The notes: generated from the sequence alone by a model not told the origin. Positions 1 through 6,490 are shown, counted from the first letter of the stretch. The stretch is DNA of 12,551 nucleotides from Bacillota bacterium (GCA_023417285.1 JAEZFR010000466.1:1-12551); one strand, 5' to 3'. Program-made: numbers and translations.

Positions 1-129
1 AGGTTAATCAGAGCAGAACCGATGCACACAAGCACAATCGGAAAGCTCCGCAAGCAGAACTAGGTTACTCACAAATATAACCAGATAGCTCGCAAGCAGA
101 ACTAGATTACTCACAAGAAGAACGAAATT
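1..129. repeat. Degenerate tandem repeat, period about 43 bp (array A)
   Basis: Two clear copies lie at 44-86 and 87-129. They share the core GCAAGCAGAACTAG followed by TTACTCACAA, and 44-74 and 87-116 are nearly identical. The preceding 1-43 holds a much weaker copy (AGCAGAAC and CACAA in the same order), and CTCACAATTT at 134-143 may be a remnant of another. No promoter is evident in 1-158, so the transporter promoter may lie outside the window or be atypical. No open frame of note is seen here. Confidence 0.6.
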
Positions 130-158
130 AATTTCTCACAATTTAATAGGAGGAAACT

Positions 159-1388
159 ATGAATCAGAAAAATAACCGCGTTATTCCTGTAATTGCAGCT
201 ATTGCAATACAACTATGTCTGGGCACGGCTTATATCTGGAGTATATTTCAAAATGGAATAGCAAAAAGCCTGTTTGCTGGAGACAATGCAGCAGCTGGAT
301 TAACCTTTTCGCTTTTGCTTGCTACACTTACAATAGGTAGCACTATCGGTGGTAAGCTTCAAGACAAATATGGACCTAGAAATATCGTTATTATTGGCGG
401 CCTGATATTGGCTATTGGATTCTTGCTGGCGTCATTTGTAAAACCCTCTGCACCATGGTTACTATGGGTTACATATGGCGTTTTGGGTGGAGTTGGAATG
501 GGCTTTACTTATTCTACAACAATAGCCTGTGCACAAAAATGGTTCCCGGACAAGAGAGGGTTTATAACAGGCATTATTGTTGCATCTCTTGGCTTTGGTG
601 GTGTAGTATTTACACCTATTATTGAAAGATTTATAAAAGTATTCGGTGGAGTAGGGGTTGGAGAGCTTAAAACCTTTATGGTTCTGAGCTTAATATTTGC
701 TATTGTCTGCACTATAGGCGGGTTATTTATTAAAAATCCTCCTAAGGGTTATGTACCTGCAGGCTATACACCTCCTGCAGCAACTTCTGCTAATGCAAAT
801 GTTGATTACACACCGGGTCAGCTGTTGAGAATGCCTCAATTCTATCTACTTACAGCAACTCTTATGCTAGCATGTATGGGCGGACTTATGATGATTGGGT
901 TTGCTAAGCCTATAGCCATTGCAAAGGGAATGGCTTCTACTGCTACAATTGGAGTTTTGGTAATTTCTATTTGTAACGCTGGTGGTAGATTATTCTGGGG
1001 CTGGGCATCTGATAAATTGGGCAGAAAAAAGACAATTCTATTGTTGCTAGGTGGAACAGCATTTTTTGCACTCTTTGTAAATATTGCCGTTGGGTACTCT
1101 ATATATGTATTAATAGGGTTTATCGGGTTCTTTTACGGTGGCTTCCTAAGTACTTTCCCAGCATATACAGCTGATTTGTTTGGAAGCAAGTACATGGCCA
1201 CAAATTACGGAATGGTATTGATAGGCTTTGGAATAGGTGCAGTCGTATCGTCATACATTGCCGGATATTTTAAAAACGTTGCAGCAACGGACATTAATCT
1301 TATGTTCCCGGCTTTTGTAATTGCTTCAGTGGCAGCCATCATAGGAATAGTTCTATTTGCATTTGTAAAAAAACCAAATAGAGCTTAA
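159..1388 (+). CDS. MFS transporter, oxalate/formate antiporter (OFA) family
   Basis: This is a 409-residue, 12-helix inner-membrane transporter of the major facilitator superfamily. The N-terminal helix carries the OFA-type stretch LGTAYIWSIF (residues 21-30). MFS motif A appears in the first half as GGKLQDKYGPR (64-74) and again in the second half as GWASDKLGRKK (281-291). KWFPDKRGFITGI (128-140) is also typical of OFA proteins. A hydrophilic central loop at about 192-222 separates the two six-helix halves. AGGAGGA at 148-154 sits four bases before the ATG, which fixes the start. OFA members move small carboxylates such as oxalate, formate, pyruvate or lactate; the substrate cannot be read from sequence, and the neighbours are not metabolically linked. 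It appears monocistronic, with a terminator about 100 bp downstream. The family call is firm and the substrate open. Confidence 0.9.
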   Translation: MNQKNNRVIPVIAAIAIQLCLGTAYIWSIFQNGIAKSLFAGDNAAAGLTFSLLLATLTIGSTIGGKLQDKYGPRNIVIIGGLILAIGFLLASFVKPSAPWLLWVTYGVLGGVGMGFTYSTTIACAQKWFPDKRGFITGIIVASLGFGGVVFTPIIERFIKVFGGVGVGELKTFMVLSLIFAIVCTIGGLFIKNPPKGYVPAGYTPPAATSANANVDYTPGQLLRMPQFYLLTATLMLACMGGLMMIGFAKPIAIAKGMASTATIGVLVISICNAGGRLFWGWASDKLGRKKTILLLLGGTAFFALFVNIAVGYSIYVLIGFIGFFYGGFLSTFPAYTADLFGSKYMATNYGMVLIGFGIGAVVSSYIAGYFKNVAATDINLMFPAFVIASVAAIIGIVLFAFVKKPNRA

Positions 1389-1486
1389 GCCAGAATATTA
1401 ATTTATTACATAATTTATTTAATACATTTATAATTTAATGTTATTTATAATGTTAATGTTATTTTAATTCTTAAAACTTAAAAAGT

Positions 1487-1524
1487 AATCCTCGACAAAG
1501 CATCTAAAATGTCGAGGATTTTTT
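1487..1524 (+). terminator. Rho-independent terminator of the MFS gene
   Basis: An 11-bp perfect stem (1487-1497 with 1510-1520) closes a 12-base loop and runs into TTTTTT (1519-1524). The stem core is CCTCGACA with TGTCGAGG. It lies about 100 bases past the transporter stop, after a very AT-rich stretch (1389-1480) with no other signal. Confidence 0.9.
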
Positions 1525-1574
1525 GTTGTGGAGTGATGCAGTGCACCCCCCTTTTTTTTGGAATATTACAATGC

Positions 1575-1598
1575 TATAATATTAGTGCTTGTACTAAT
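1575..1598 (+). promoter_or_regulatory. -10 box with overlapping operator-like palindrome
   Basis: TATAAT at 1575-1580 is followed at once by an imperfect palindrome at 1581-1598 (ATTAGTGC then TTGTACTAAT, one G:T-type mismatch in the arms). The palindrome would cover the transcription start. A run of eight T at 1552-1559 is the only -35 candidate at 17-bp spacing, so the promoter is weak or activator-dependent. A closely related palindrome lies at 1806-1819. If used, this promoter would give the 1836 gene a 5' leader of about 250 nt. Confidence 0.45.
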
Positions 1599-1625
1599 TA
1601 AGATTAGGAAATATGGCTAAGTATT

Positions 1626-1770
1626 TTAGAAAGCAGCATGGAGCTTGCGATTTCTTAGAAAGTAGCATGGAGCTTACTATTTCTTAGAAAGCAGCATGGA
1701 GCTTACGATTTCTTAGAAAGCAGCATGGAGCTTATTATTTCTTAGTAAGCGGAATGGAGCCTATTATATT
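1626..1770. repeat. 29-bp tandem repeat, five copies (array B)
   Basis: There are five head-to-tail 29-bp units at 1626-1654, 1655-1683, 1684-1712, 1713-1741 and 1742-1770. The consensus starts TTAGAAAGCAGCATGGAGCT and ends with an AT-rich tail (for example TACGATTTC). Units 1-4 differ by one to three bases; unit 5 is more diverged. Degenerate edges are visible at about 1601-1625 and 1771-1793. The period is not a multiple of three and no open frame spans it, so it is non-coding. Each unit can form only a short AAGC/GCTT hairpin. Confidence 0.9.
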
Positions 1771-1805
1771 TAATAAGCGATGCTTAGTTATTTTAGTGGA
1801 TATAT

Positions 1806-1819
1806 TAGTACCTGTACTA
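1806..1819. promoter_or_regulatory. Operator-like palindrome TAGTAC-CT-GTACTA
   Basis: A perfect 6-bp inverted repeat with a 2-bp centre lies just upstream of the ribosome binding site of the 1836 gene. The 18 bases at 1802-1819 match 1579-1596 at 16 positions, so the two sites look like copies of one operator flanking the 29-bp array. Half-sites of this size and symmetry suit a dimeric helix-turn-helix repressor; which regulator is unknown. Confidence 0.45.
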
Positions 1820-1835
1820 TGAAAAAGAGGTTGTC

Positions 1836-2231
1836 ATGATTAATATATTAAAGACTTTTGTAATCAGTATAATTGAGGCTATACTCACAATAATAATATT
1901 AGTGCTAATATTATTATCAGGCTTAAATATGATGGGGATATATATTGTTTATGGTATTAGCGCAACATTGCTACCGCTTATTTCTTTGGTAGTATACTAC
2001 TGGCGTTTCAAAGAGAAGCTTATAGTTGTTCCGCTAGGATTTTTACTTTCTGCACTTTATTCCTTGGGAGTAGCTCTATACAGCTATTATGGAACTGGTT
2101 GGTTCTCAGAGACATTCCGAGATACCCTTTATTTTACTTATTTTTTACCTTCTATGGTGTATTGCGGAATTTGCTTTGTCATATATGCAATCTTTGTTAC
2201 GGTAAGGAAAAAAAGAAAACCAATAGCTTAA
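1836..2231 (+). CDS. Small four-helix membrane protein, function unknown
   Basis: This 131-residue, strongly hydrophobic protein has four predicted transmembrane segments at about residues 7-29, 34-55, 62-83 and 98-122. It ends in a basic tail (RKKRKP, 124-129) that would be cytoplasmic by the positive-inside rule. Two short loops hold most of its charge (WRFKEK, 56-61; SETFRD, 91-96). I do not recognise the family. A modest AGAGG at 1826-1830 precedes the ATG. The stop lies 14 bp before the murI start, so the two are probably cotranscribed, which hints at a cell-envelope role but does not show one. Upstream lie the two palindromes and the 29-bp array. The frame is supported by coherent hydrophobic segmentation and tight spacing to murI. 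Confidence 0.75.
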   Translation: MINILKTFVISIIEAILTIIILVLILLSGLNMMGIYIVYGISATLLPLISLVVYYWRFKEKLIVVPLGFLLSALYSLGVALYSYYGTGWFSETFRDTLYFTYFLPSMVYCGICFVIYAIFVTVRKKRKPIA

Positions 2232-2245
2232 CAGGTGAGGATATT

Positions 2246-3055
2246 ATGAAGGATGCTCCAATAGGATTTTTTGATTCTGGGATAGGTGGAATTACAGTTT
2301 TGGGAGAGGCTTTGAAGCAGCTGCCTTGCGAAAACTACATATACTATGCAGATACCGACCATGTCCCATATGGCACAAAGGACAAAGCTCAGGTAAAGCA
2401 GTATATTTTTGAGGCTGTTGAATTCTTGGTAAATAAAAAAATAAAAGCTCTGGTAGTAGCATGTAATACAGCAACAAGTATTGCTGTACGTGAACTTAGA
2501 GGAATGTATAATTTCCCGATTGTTGGTATGGAACCTGCAGTAAAGCCGGCTGTACAAAAAGGCAATGGCACCGGCAAGAGGGTGCTGGTATTTGCTACAC
2601 CATTAACGCTTCAGGAAGAGAAATTTCACAATCTTGTACAGAGAGTGGACCAGGAGCATGTGGTAGATTATTTGCCGTTTCCAGAGCTAGTTGAATGCGC
2701 AGAGAAGAATATATTTGATGATGAGACAATGATACCCATTATAACAAACAAGCTCAAGAATTTTGATATGAGCACCTATAAGACTATAGTGCTTGGGTGC
2801 ACACATTTCCCAATATACAGAAGTACATTTAAAAAAATACTACCAGAGGATATTGACATAATAGATGGTAGCTCGGGGACTATTAGATATCTCAAGAGGT
2901 TGCTAGAAGAAGCAGATTTGCTTGGCGGTTATAGTAATTGCCCAACACCAACCATACCCTACGATGTAAATATTGATTTCTATTGTTCGGGGAAACAAAT
3001 AAAAGAGCCGAATCATATAAAGACTTTTTACGATATATTGGAAAGAATAAAATAG
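2246..3055 (+). CDS. murI: Glutamate racemase
   Basis: This cytoplasmic enzyme interconverts L- and D-glutamate and so supplies D-glutamate for the peptidoglycan stem peptide. At 269 residues it has the family's usual length. The two catalytic cysteines are Cys73 in VACNTATS and Cys185 in GCTHFP, with His187 in the second motif. The N-terminal FFDSGIGG puts Asp10-Ser11 at the position expected for substrate contact, and ADTDHVPYG (35-43) is the usual following motif. The start at 2246 is chosen because AGGTGAGG (2233-2240) lies five bases before it and the family N-terminus follows directly. An in-frame ATG at 2099 would add 49 unrelated residues overlapping the upstream gene and is rejected. 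The last codons (ERIK and stop) form the start of a repeat array that continues downstream. Confidence 0.96.
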   Translation: MKDAPIGFFDSGIGGITVLGEALKQLPCENYIYYADTDHVPYGTKDKAQVKQYIFEAVEFLVNKKIKALVVACNTATSIAVRELRGMYNFPIVGMEPAVKPAVQKGNGTGKRVLVFATPLTLQEEKFHNLVQRVDQEHVVDYLPFPELVECAEKNIFDDETMIPIITNKLKNFDMSTYKTIVLGCTHFPIYRSTFKKILPEDIDIIDGSSGTIRYLKRLLEEADLLGGYSNCPTPTIPYDVNIDFYCSGKQIKEPNHIKTFYDILERIK

Positions 3056-3189
3056 GCGAGTTATGAAGCGCATTTAATTGCGATATTTTGAAGGAGTAAA
3101 ATAAGCAAGCTAGGACGCGCATTTCTTTGCGGTATTTTTAGAAGGAATTAAATAAGCAAGCTCTGGCCTACGCATTTATTTTATTAAAA
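3041..3189. repeat. About 50-bp degenerate tandem repeat starting inside murI (array C)
   Basis: Three units lie at 3041-3089, 3090-3140 and 3141 to about 3189. Each begins GAA-RGA-RTN-AAA-TAR and continues with A/GGC(A)AG, then CGCATTT. The first unit includes the last four murI codons and its stop. Units 1 and 2 keep a small CGCA/TGCG hairpin (loops TTTAAT and TTTCTT); unit 3 loses it. No U-tailed terminator of convincing strength is present between murI and the next gene. Confidence 0.7.
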
Positions 3190-3283
3190 ATAAGTAAGAT
3201 ACTCCACCTTGATGGAACATTTTCTCTTGCGTTGACATAAGATGTAATAAAATTCATTTTATTTCTGAAGGGAGAGAATTGGT

Positions 3284-3634
3284 ATGACAGGATGCGGTGA
3301 TAATGGCTATGGCCTCAATCTTGATGGTGACCTTGCTTTTGCAATGTCTAAATATATAGGCCAGACAGTTACAATTTTTACGCTTAGTGGGGGGACGTCA
3401 GGTTGCGGTTTTACTGGAGTTATAATAGGCGTTAATGATTGCTTTGTAAGGCTTATAACACAAATAGGTCCAGCCCCAGGCTGCGCTTTGGGCAATGCTT
3501 GTGGTGGAAGTAATATGGCGAGTGGTATGGGATGTGGCAATGAAATGATGATGGGTGCTCCTATTGCCACTGTTGGATCAGTGACAGATATTCCTCTTTG
3601 CAGCATAGTTTCTTTTGTACATCCTGCGGTTTAA
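3284..3634 (+). CDS. Small Gly/Cys-rich protein, function unknown
   Basis: The protein has 116 residues with seven cysteines (4, 41, 53, 67, 73, 84, 106) and no signal peptide or membrane helix. The middle part, about residues 22-62 (SKYIGQTVTIFTL, then GFTGVIIGVNDCFVRLI), alternates beta-type stretches and looks like a small barrel of SH3/Sm type; this is inference from pattern only. It is followed by a Gly/Cys/Met-rich segment (GPAPGCALGNACGG, then MGCGNEMMMG at 82-91) and a short hydrophobic C-terminus. AAGGGAGAG at 3268-3276 gives a good ribosome binding site seven bases before the ATG. TTGACA at 3232-3237 could be a -35 box, but no matching -10 box is seen at 16-18 bp. The composition recalls small cysteine-rich spore-coat or exosporium proteins of clostridia, though I cannot confirm this. 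Confidence 0.75.
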   Translation: MTGCGDNGYGLNLDGDLAFAMSKYIGQTVTIFTLSGGTSGCGFTGVIIGVNDCFVRLITQIGPAPGCALGNACGGSNMASGMGCGNEMMMGAPIATVGSVTDIPLCSIVSFVHPAV

Positions 3635-3715
3635 GGCTTTGGTGCTAGGCACATCTTAAAACGCTTGTATATTAAGCTGCTCACAATACTGTAGCATCTA
3701 TTGGCAGAACCTATT

Positions 3716-3801
3716 AAAACCCTGTATTGAATTGTAAGAATTCCCAAATGTTATAAATAAAACTCATTTGGGATGATAGCAATTTCTATGCAGGGTTTTT
3801 T
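3716..3801 (+). terminator. Long rod-like hairpin ending in a T-tract
   Basis: An 84-base imperfect hairpin is built from three helices. The outer is AAAACCCTGTAT (3716-3727) with ATGCAGGGTTTT (3788-3799), including one G:T pair. The middle is GAATTG (3729-3734) with CAATTT (3780-3785). The inner is TCCCAAATG (3742-3750) with CATTTGGGA (3765-3773), closing a 14-base AT loop. Six T (3796-3801) follow the outer GGG. It can end transcription of the 3284 gene, but it is much longer than a usual terminator. The 3635-3715 stretch before it holds nothing recognisable. Confidence 0.65.
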
Positions 3802-3843
3802 GCATTTATAAACACCACTATTTTGCATTTATAAACATTGCTA
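3798..3843. repeat. 23-bp direct repeat, two copies (array E)
   Basis: The copies TTTTGCATTTATAAACA plus six bases lie at 3798-3820 and 3821-3843, with 20 of 23 positions identical. The first copy starts inside the T-tract of the preceding hairpin. Confidence 0.75.
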
Positions 3844-3892
3844 TATACTATGGAATAAATTGTTATGCGTTTTTCCCCTTCAAATTCATAAG

Positions 3893-3921
3893 TTTACATG
3901 CAATAAAAAGGATAATATAAT
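3893..3921 (+). promoter_or_regulatory. glgCD promoter
   Basis: TTTACA (3893-3898) and TATAAT (3916-3921) are separated by exactly 17 bp, matching the housekeeping sigma-A consensus. An overlapping second TATAAT lies at 3921-3926. Transcription would start near 3928, giving a leader of about 58 nt. GGGAG (3973-3977) is the glgC ribosome binding site, eight bases before the ATG. Confidence 0.75.
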
Positions 3922-3985
3922 ATAATAAGAGTGTCGATATGCAATAAATATTTGACAGCTAATATGTTTTGCGGGAGTTGATGCG

Positions 3986-5266
3986 ATGATTAAAAAAGAA
4001 ATAATAGGCCTCTTGCTTGCAGGTGGACAAGGTTCAAGACTAGGAGTGCTTACAAAGAATGTGGCCAAGCCTGCAGTACTTTATGGTGGTAAATACAGAA
4101 TTATAGATTTTTCGCTCAGTAATTGTACTAATTCTGGAATTGATACAGTTGGGGTATTTACCCAATATCAGCCTCTCAAGTTGAATGCTCATATTGGCAT
4201 TGGAAAGCCGTGGGATATGGATAGAATTGATGGTGGCGTTACTATTCTTTCTCCATATTTGAAGGCTGAAATGGGGGAATGGTTTAAAGGTACTGCAAAT
4301 GCGGTTTTTCAAAATATACACTATATTGACAAGTATTCTCCACAATACGTTGTCATTCTTTCAGGTGATCACATATACAAAATGGATTATTCAAAAATGC
4401 TAGATTATCATAAGGAAAATGATGCAGATGCTACTATTTCGGTTATTAATGTTCCTTATGAAGAAGCTAGTCGCTATGGAATTATGAATTGCTATGAAAA
4501 TGGTAAGATTTATGAATTTGAAGAAAAGCCACAACAGCCTAAAAGTACACTTGCTTCAATGGGAGTGTATATATTCAACTGGCCTGTTTTGAGAGAATAT
4601 CTTATTAAAGATGATGCAATGCAGGAGTCGGAAAACGATTTTGGCAAAAACATCATTCCAGCGATGTTACAAGACGGAAAAAGCATGTGGGCATATCAGT
4701 TCAAGGATTACTGGAGGGATGTTGGTACCATCCAAGCCTTCTGGGAATCAAACATGGATCTGGCTAGCAGAGTTCCCGAGTTTAATCTTTATGACCCAGA
4801 GTGGAAGATTTATACTCCAAATCCAGTCAAGCCAGCTCATTACATTGGCACTGACGCTTGCGTCAAGAAGTCAATGATTGCAGAGGGTTGCATGGTACAT
4901 GGTACCGTTATCAATTCTATTTTATTCCCTGGATCAGTTGTTGAAAAAGGTGCGGTAGTTGAGAATTCAATTATTATGTCAAATTCAAGAATCTGTGAAA
5001 ATTCAAAGCTAGACCACTGTATATTAAGTGAGAGGGTAACTGTTGGAGAGAATGTAAGTATAGGTTTTGGTAGTGATGCGGTGAATGAATACAAGCCTCA
5101 GATATATAATTCAGGAATTACAGTTATAGGTGAAGATGCAAGCATCCCAGCTAATGCAGTCATCGGAAAAAATGTAATGATTGATATAGGTGTCAGCGCA
5201 CAAGACTTTACAGAACTATATGTTGACTCAGGAAAAAGCATTTTTAAAGGTGGTGTAGCAGAATGA
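3986..5266 (+). CDS. glgC: Glucose-1-phosphate adenylyltransferase, catalytic subunit
   Basis: This enzyme makes ADP-glucose and pyrophosphate from ATP and glucose-1-phosphate, the committing step of bacterial glycogen synthesis, in the cytoplasm. It has 426 residues. The N-terminal nucleotidyltransferase domain has LLAGGQGSRL (10-19), KPAVLYGGKYRIIDF (28-42), SGDHIYKMDY (126-135) with the predicted catalytic Asp128, and FEEKP (178-182), whose lysine should contact glucose-1-phosphate. The C-terminal third carries hexapeptide beta-helix repeats (about 290-400). In E. coli GlgC, Lys39 binds the activator fructose-1,6-bisphosphate; here the local sequence LTKNVAKPAV puts Asn25 at that position, so control by that activator is unlikely. 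It overlaps glgD by four bases (ATGA), indicating translational coupling and a GlgC-GlgD complex as in other Firmicutes. Confidence 0.97.
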   Translation: MIKKEIIGLLLAGGQGSRLGVLTKNVAKPAVLYGGKYRIIDFSLSNCTNSGIDTVGVFTQYQPLKLNAHIGIGKPWDMDRIDGGVTILSPYLKAEMGEWFKGTANAVFQNIHYIDKYSPQYVVILSGDHIYKMDYSKMLDYHKENDADATISVINVPYEEASRYGIMNCYENGKIYEFEEKPQQPKSTLASMGVYIFNWPVLREYLIKDDAMQESENDFGKNIIPAMLQDGKSMWAYQFKDYWRDVGTIQAFWESNMDLASRVPEFNLYDPEWKIYTPNPVKPAHYIGTDACVKKSMIAEGCMVHGTVINSILFPGSVVEKGAVVENSIIMSNSRICENSKLDHCILSERVTVGENVSIGFGSDAVNEYKPQIYNSGITVIGEDASIPANAVIGKNVMIDIGVSAQDFTELYVDSGKSIFKGGVAE

Positions 5267-6381
5267 AAAATGTAATGGGAATGATTTTGTGCGGCGGCAA
5301 AAATACTAAACTTAAGGAGTTATCCACCATTAGGTCGTCACCAGCTGTACCTGTTGGGGGAAAATATAGAGCAATTGACTTTGTATTATCCAGTATGGTT
5401 AACTCGGGCATTACAAATGTTGGTGTAATAACTCAGTATAGTTTTCGTTCATTAATGGACCACCTGGGTTCAGGTAAGGAATGGGATTTAGATAGAAAAA
5501 CAGATGGATTATTTATATTTCCACCTTTTCTTTCGGATGAAAACACAGGCTGGTATAGGGGCACTGCTGATGCAATGTACAATAACCTTACCTTCTTGAA
5601 GAGAAGTAATGAGGAATATGTGCTTATCTCACAGGGCAACTGTGTTTTTTCAGCAACCTTTGACGAAATGCTAAAAGTCCACAAGGAAAGTGATGCTGAT
5701 ATTACTGTAGCGTATAGGGATATGTCAGATGTTCCACTTGATGAGCTGACGAATATGGGCGTTATACAAGTGGATAGTGAAAATAGGATTATTGACTTTC
5801 AGGAGAAGCCCATGCATCCAAACTCAAAACTAGGTTCCTTGGGTATCTATTTATTGAGAAGAGATTTGCTTATAACGCTGCTAGAAGAGAGTGTTGCGCA
5901 TGGGTATTACGATTTTGTATTAGATATTATTGTAAAAATGCTTGGCAAGCTGAAAATCTGCGGATATAAATTTAATGGATACTGGAGAAGCATGACTACA
6001 GTAGCTATGTATTATAGATGTAATATGGAGCTTTTAGACCCTCAGATAAGCAATGAATTATACGGAGCAGGTAAGGTTTATACAAAGGTAAAGGACGAAG
6101 CGCCTGCTAAATACAATGAAGAAGCGGTTGTCAGGAACTCTATAATAGGCGATGGCTGTATTATTGAGGGAACGGTTGAAAACAGTGTTTTATTCAGAGG
6201 TGTTACCGTGAAAAGGGGAGCTGTAGTCAAGGATAGTATTGTAATGCAGGGCAGTGTAATAGATGAGAATGCAGTACTGAATTACGCAATTCTTGACAAG
6301 AATGTTACTCTATCTCATGGCAGAGCACTAAAAGGGGAAGCTACCTGGCCCGTTATAATTGGAAAGAATGTACTGGTTTAA
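5263..6381 (+). CDS. glgD: GlgD, predicted regulatory subunit of ADP-glucose pyrophosphorylase
   Basis: This is a 372-residue paralogue of GlgC with the same two-domain plan: a nucleotidyltransferase-like domain, then hexapeptide repeats from about residue 285. It keeps PVGGKYRAIDF (30-40) and FQEKP (179-183). The nucleotide loop is degraded to CGGKNTKL (10-17), losing the glycine and arginine of GGxGSRL, and the catalytic aspartate of GDHIY is replaced in QGNCVF (124-129, Asn126). It is therefore probably non-catalytic and tunes GlgC within a heterotetramer, as known for Firmicute GlgCD. Its ATG overlaps the glgC stop as ATGA, so it has no separate promoter and no strong ribosome binding site. 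Its last codons fall in the first unit of a downstream repeat array. Confidence 0.95.
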   Translation: MKNVMGMILCGGKNTKLKELSTIRSSPAVPVGGKYRAIDFVLSSMVNSGITNVGVITQYSFRSLMDHLGSGKEWDLDRKTDGLFIFPPFLSDENTGWYRGTADAMYNNLTFLKRSNEEYVLISQGNCVFSATFDEMLKVHKESDADITVAYRDMSDVPLDELTNMGVIQVDSENRIIDFQEKPMHPNSKLGSLGIYLLRRDLLITLLEESVAHGYYDFVLDIIVKMLGKLKICGYKFNGYWRSMTTVAMYYRCNMELLDPQISNELYGAGKVYTKVKDEAPAKYNEEAVVRNSIIGDGCIIEGTVENSVLFRGVTVKRGAVVKDSIVMQGSVIDENAVLNYAILDKNVTLSHGRALKGEATWPVIIGKNVLV

Positions 6382-6490
6382 TATTATATAAAAGACCTAT
6401 ATATTGAAAAAAGTACCCGAATATATAAAAAGGACCTGGTATATAACAAAGTACCTGAATATTATAGCTTTATATTTTGAAAAAAAGACC
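6370..6490. repeat. About 40-bp degenerate tandem repeat starting inside glgD (array D)
   Basis: Three units at 6370-6412, 6413-6450 and 6451 to about 6490 each open with GTAC-C/T-(G) and continue AATAT-TATA, an A-run with GACC, then a TATAT stretch and another A-run. The first unit includes the last glgD codons and its stop. Unit 3 opens GTACCTGAATATTATA, against GTACTGGTTTAATATTATA in unit 1. The array is very AT-rich and lies before the terminator, so it is transcribed as 3' UTR. Confidence 0.6.

Noticed and set aside
159..1388. Naming the transporter as an oxalate:formate antiporter
   Set aside because: The OFA family also includes pyruvate and other carboxylate transporters; nothing nearby identifies the substrate.
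1626..1770. CRISPR array
   Set aside because: The 29-bp units are directly head-to-tail with no unique spacers, and no cas gene is present.
2099..2245. N-terminal extension of MurI from an in-frame ATG at 2099
   Set aside because: The 49 extra residues overlap the upstream gene, have no family likeness, and a good ribosome binding site directly precedes 2246.
3232..3263. Promoter of the 3284 gene
   Set aside because: TTGACA is perfect, but no acceptable -10 box lies at 16-18 bp and no sporulation-sigma pattern is clear, so it was not listed as a feature.
4611..4877. 88-codon + strand frame inside glgC
   Set aside because: It lies wholly inside a well-supported gene and its translation shows no domain.
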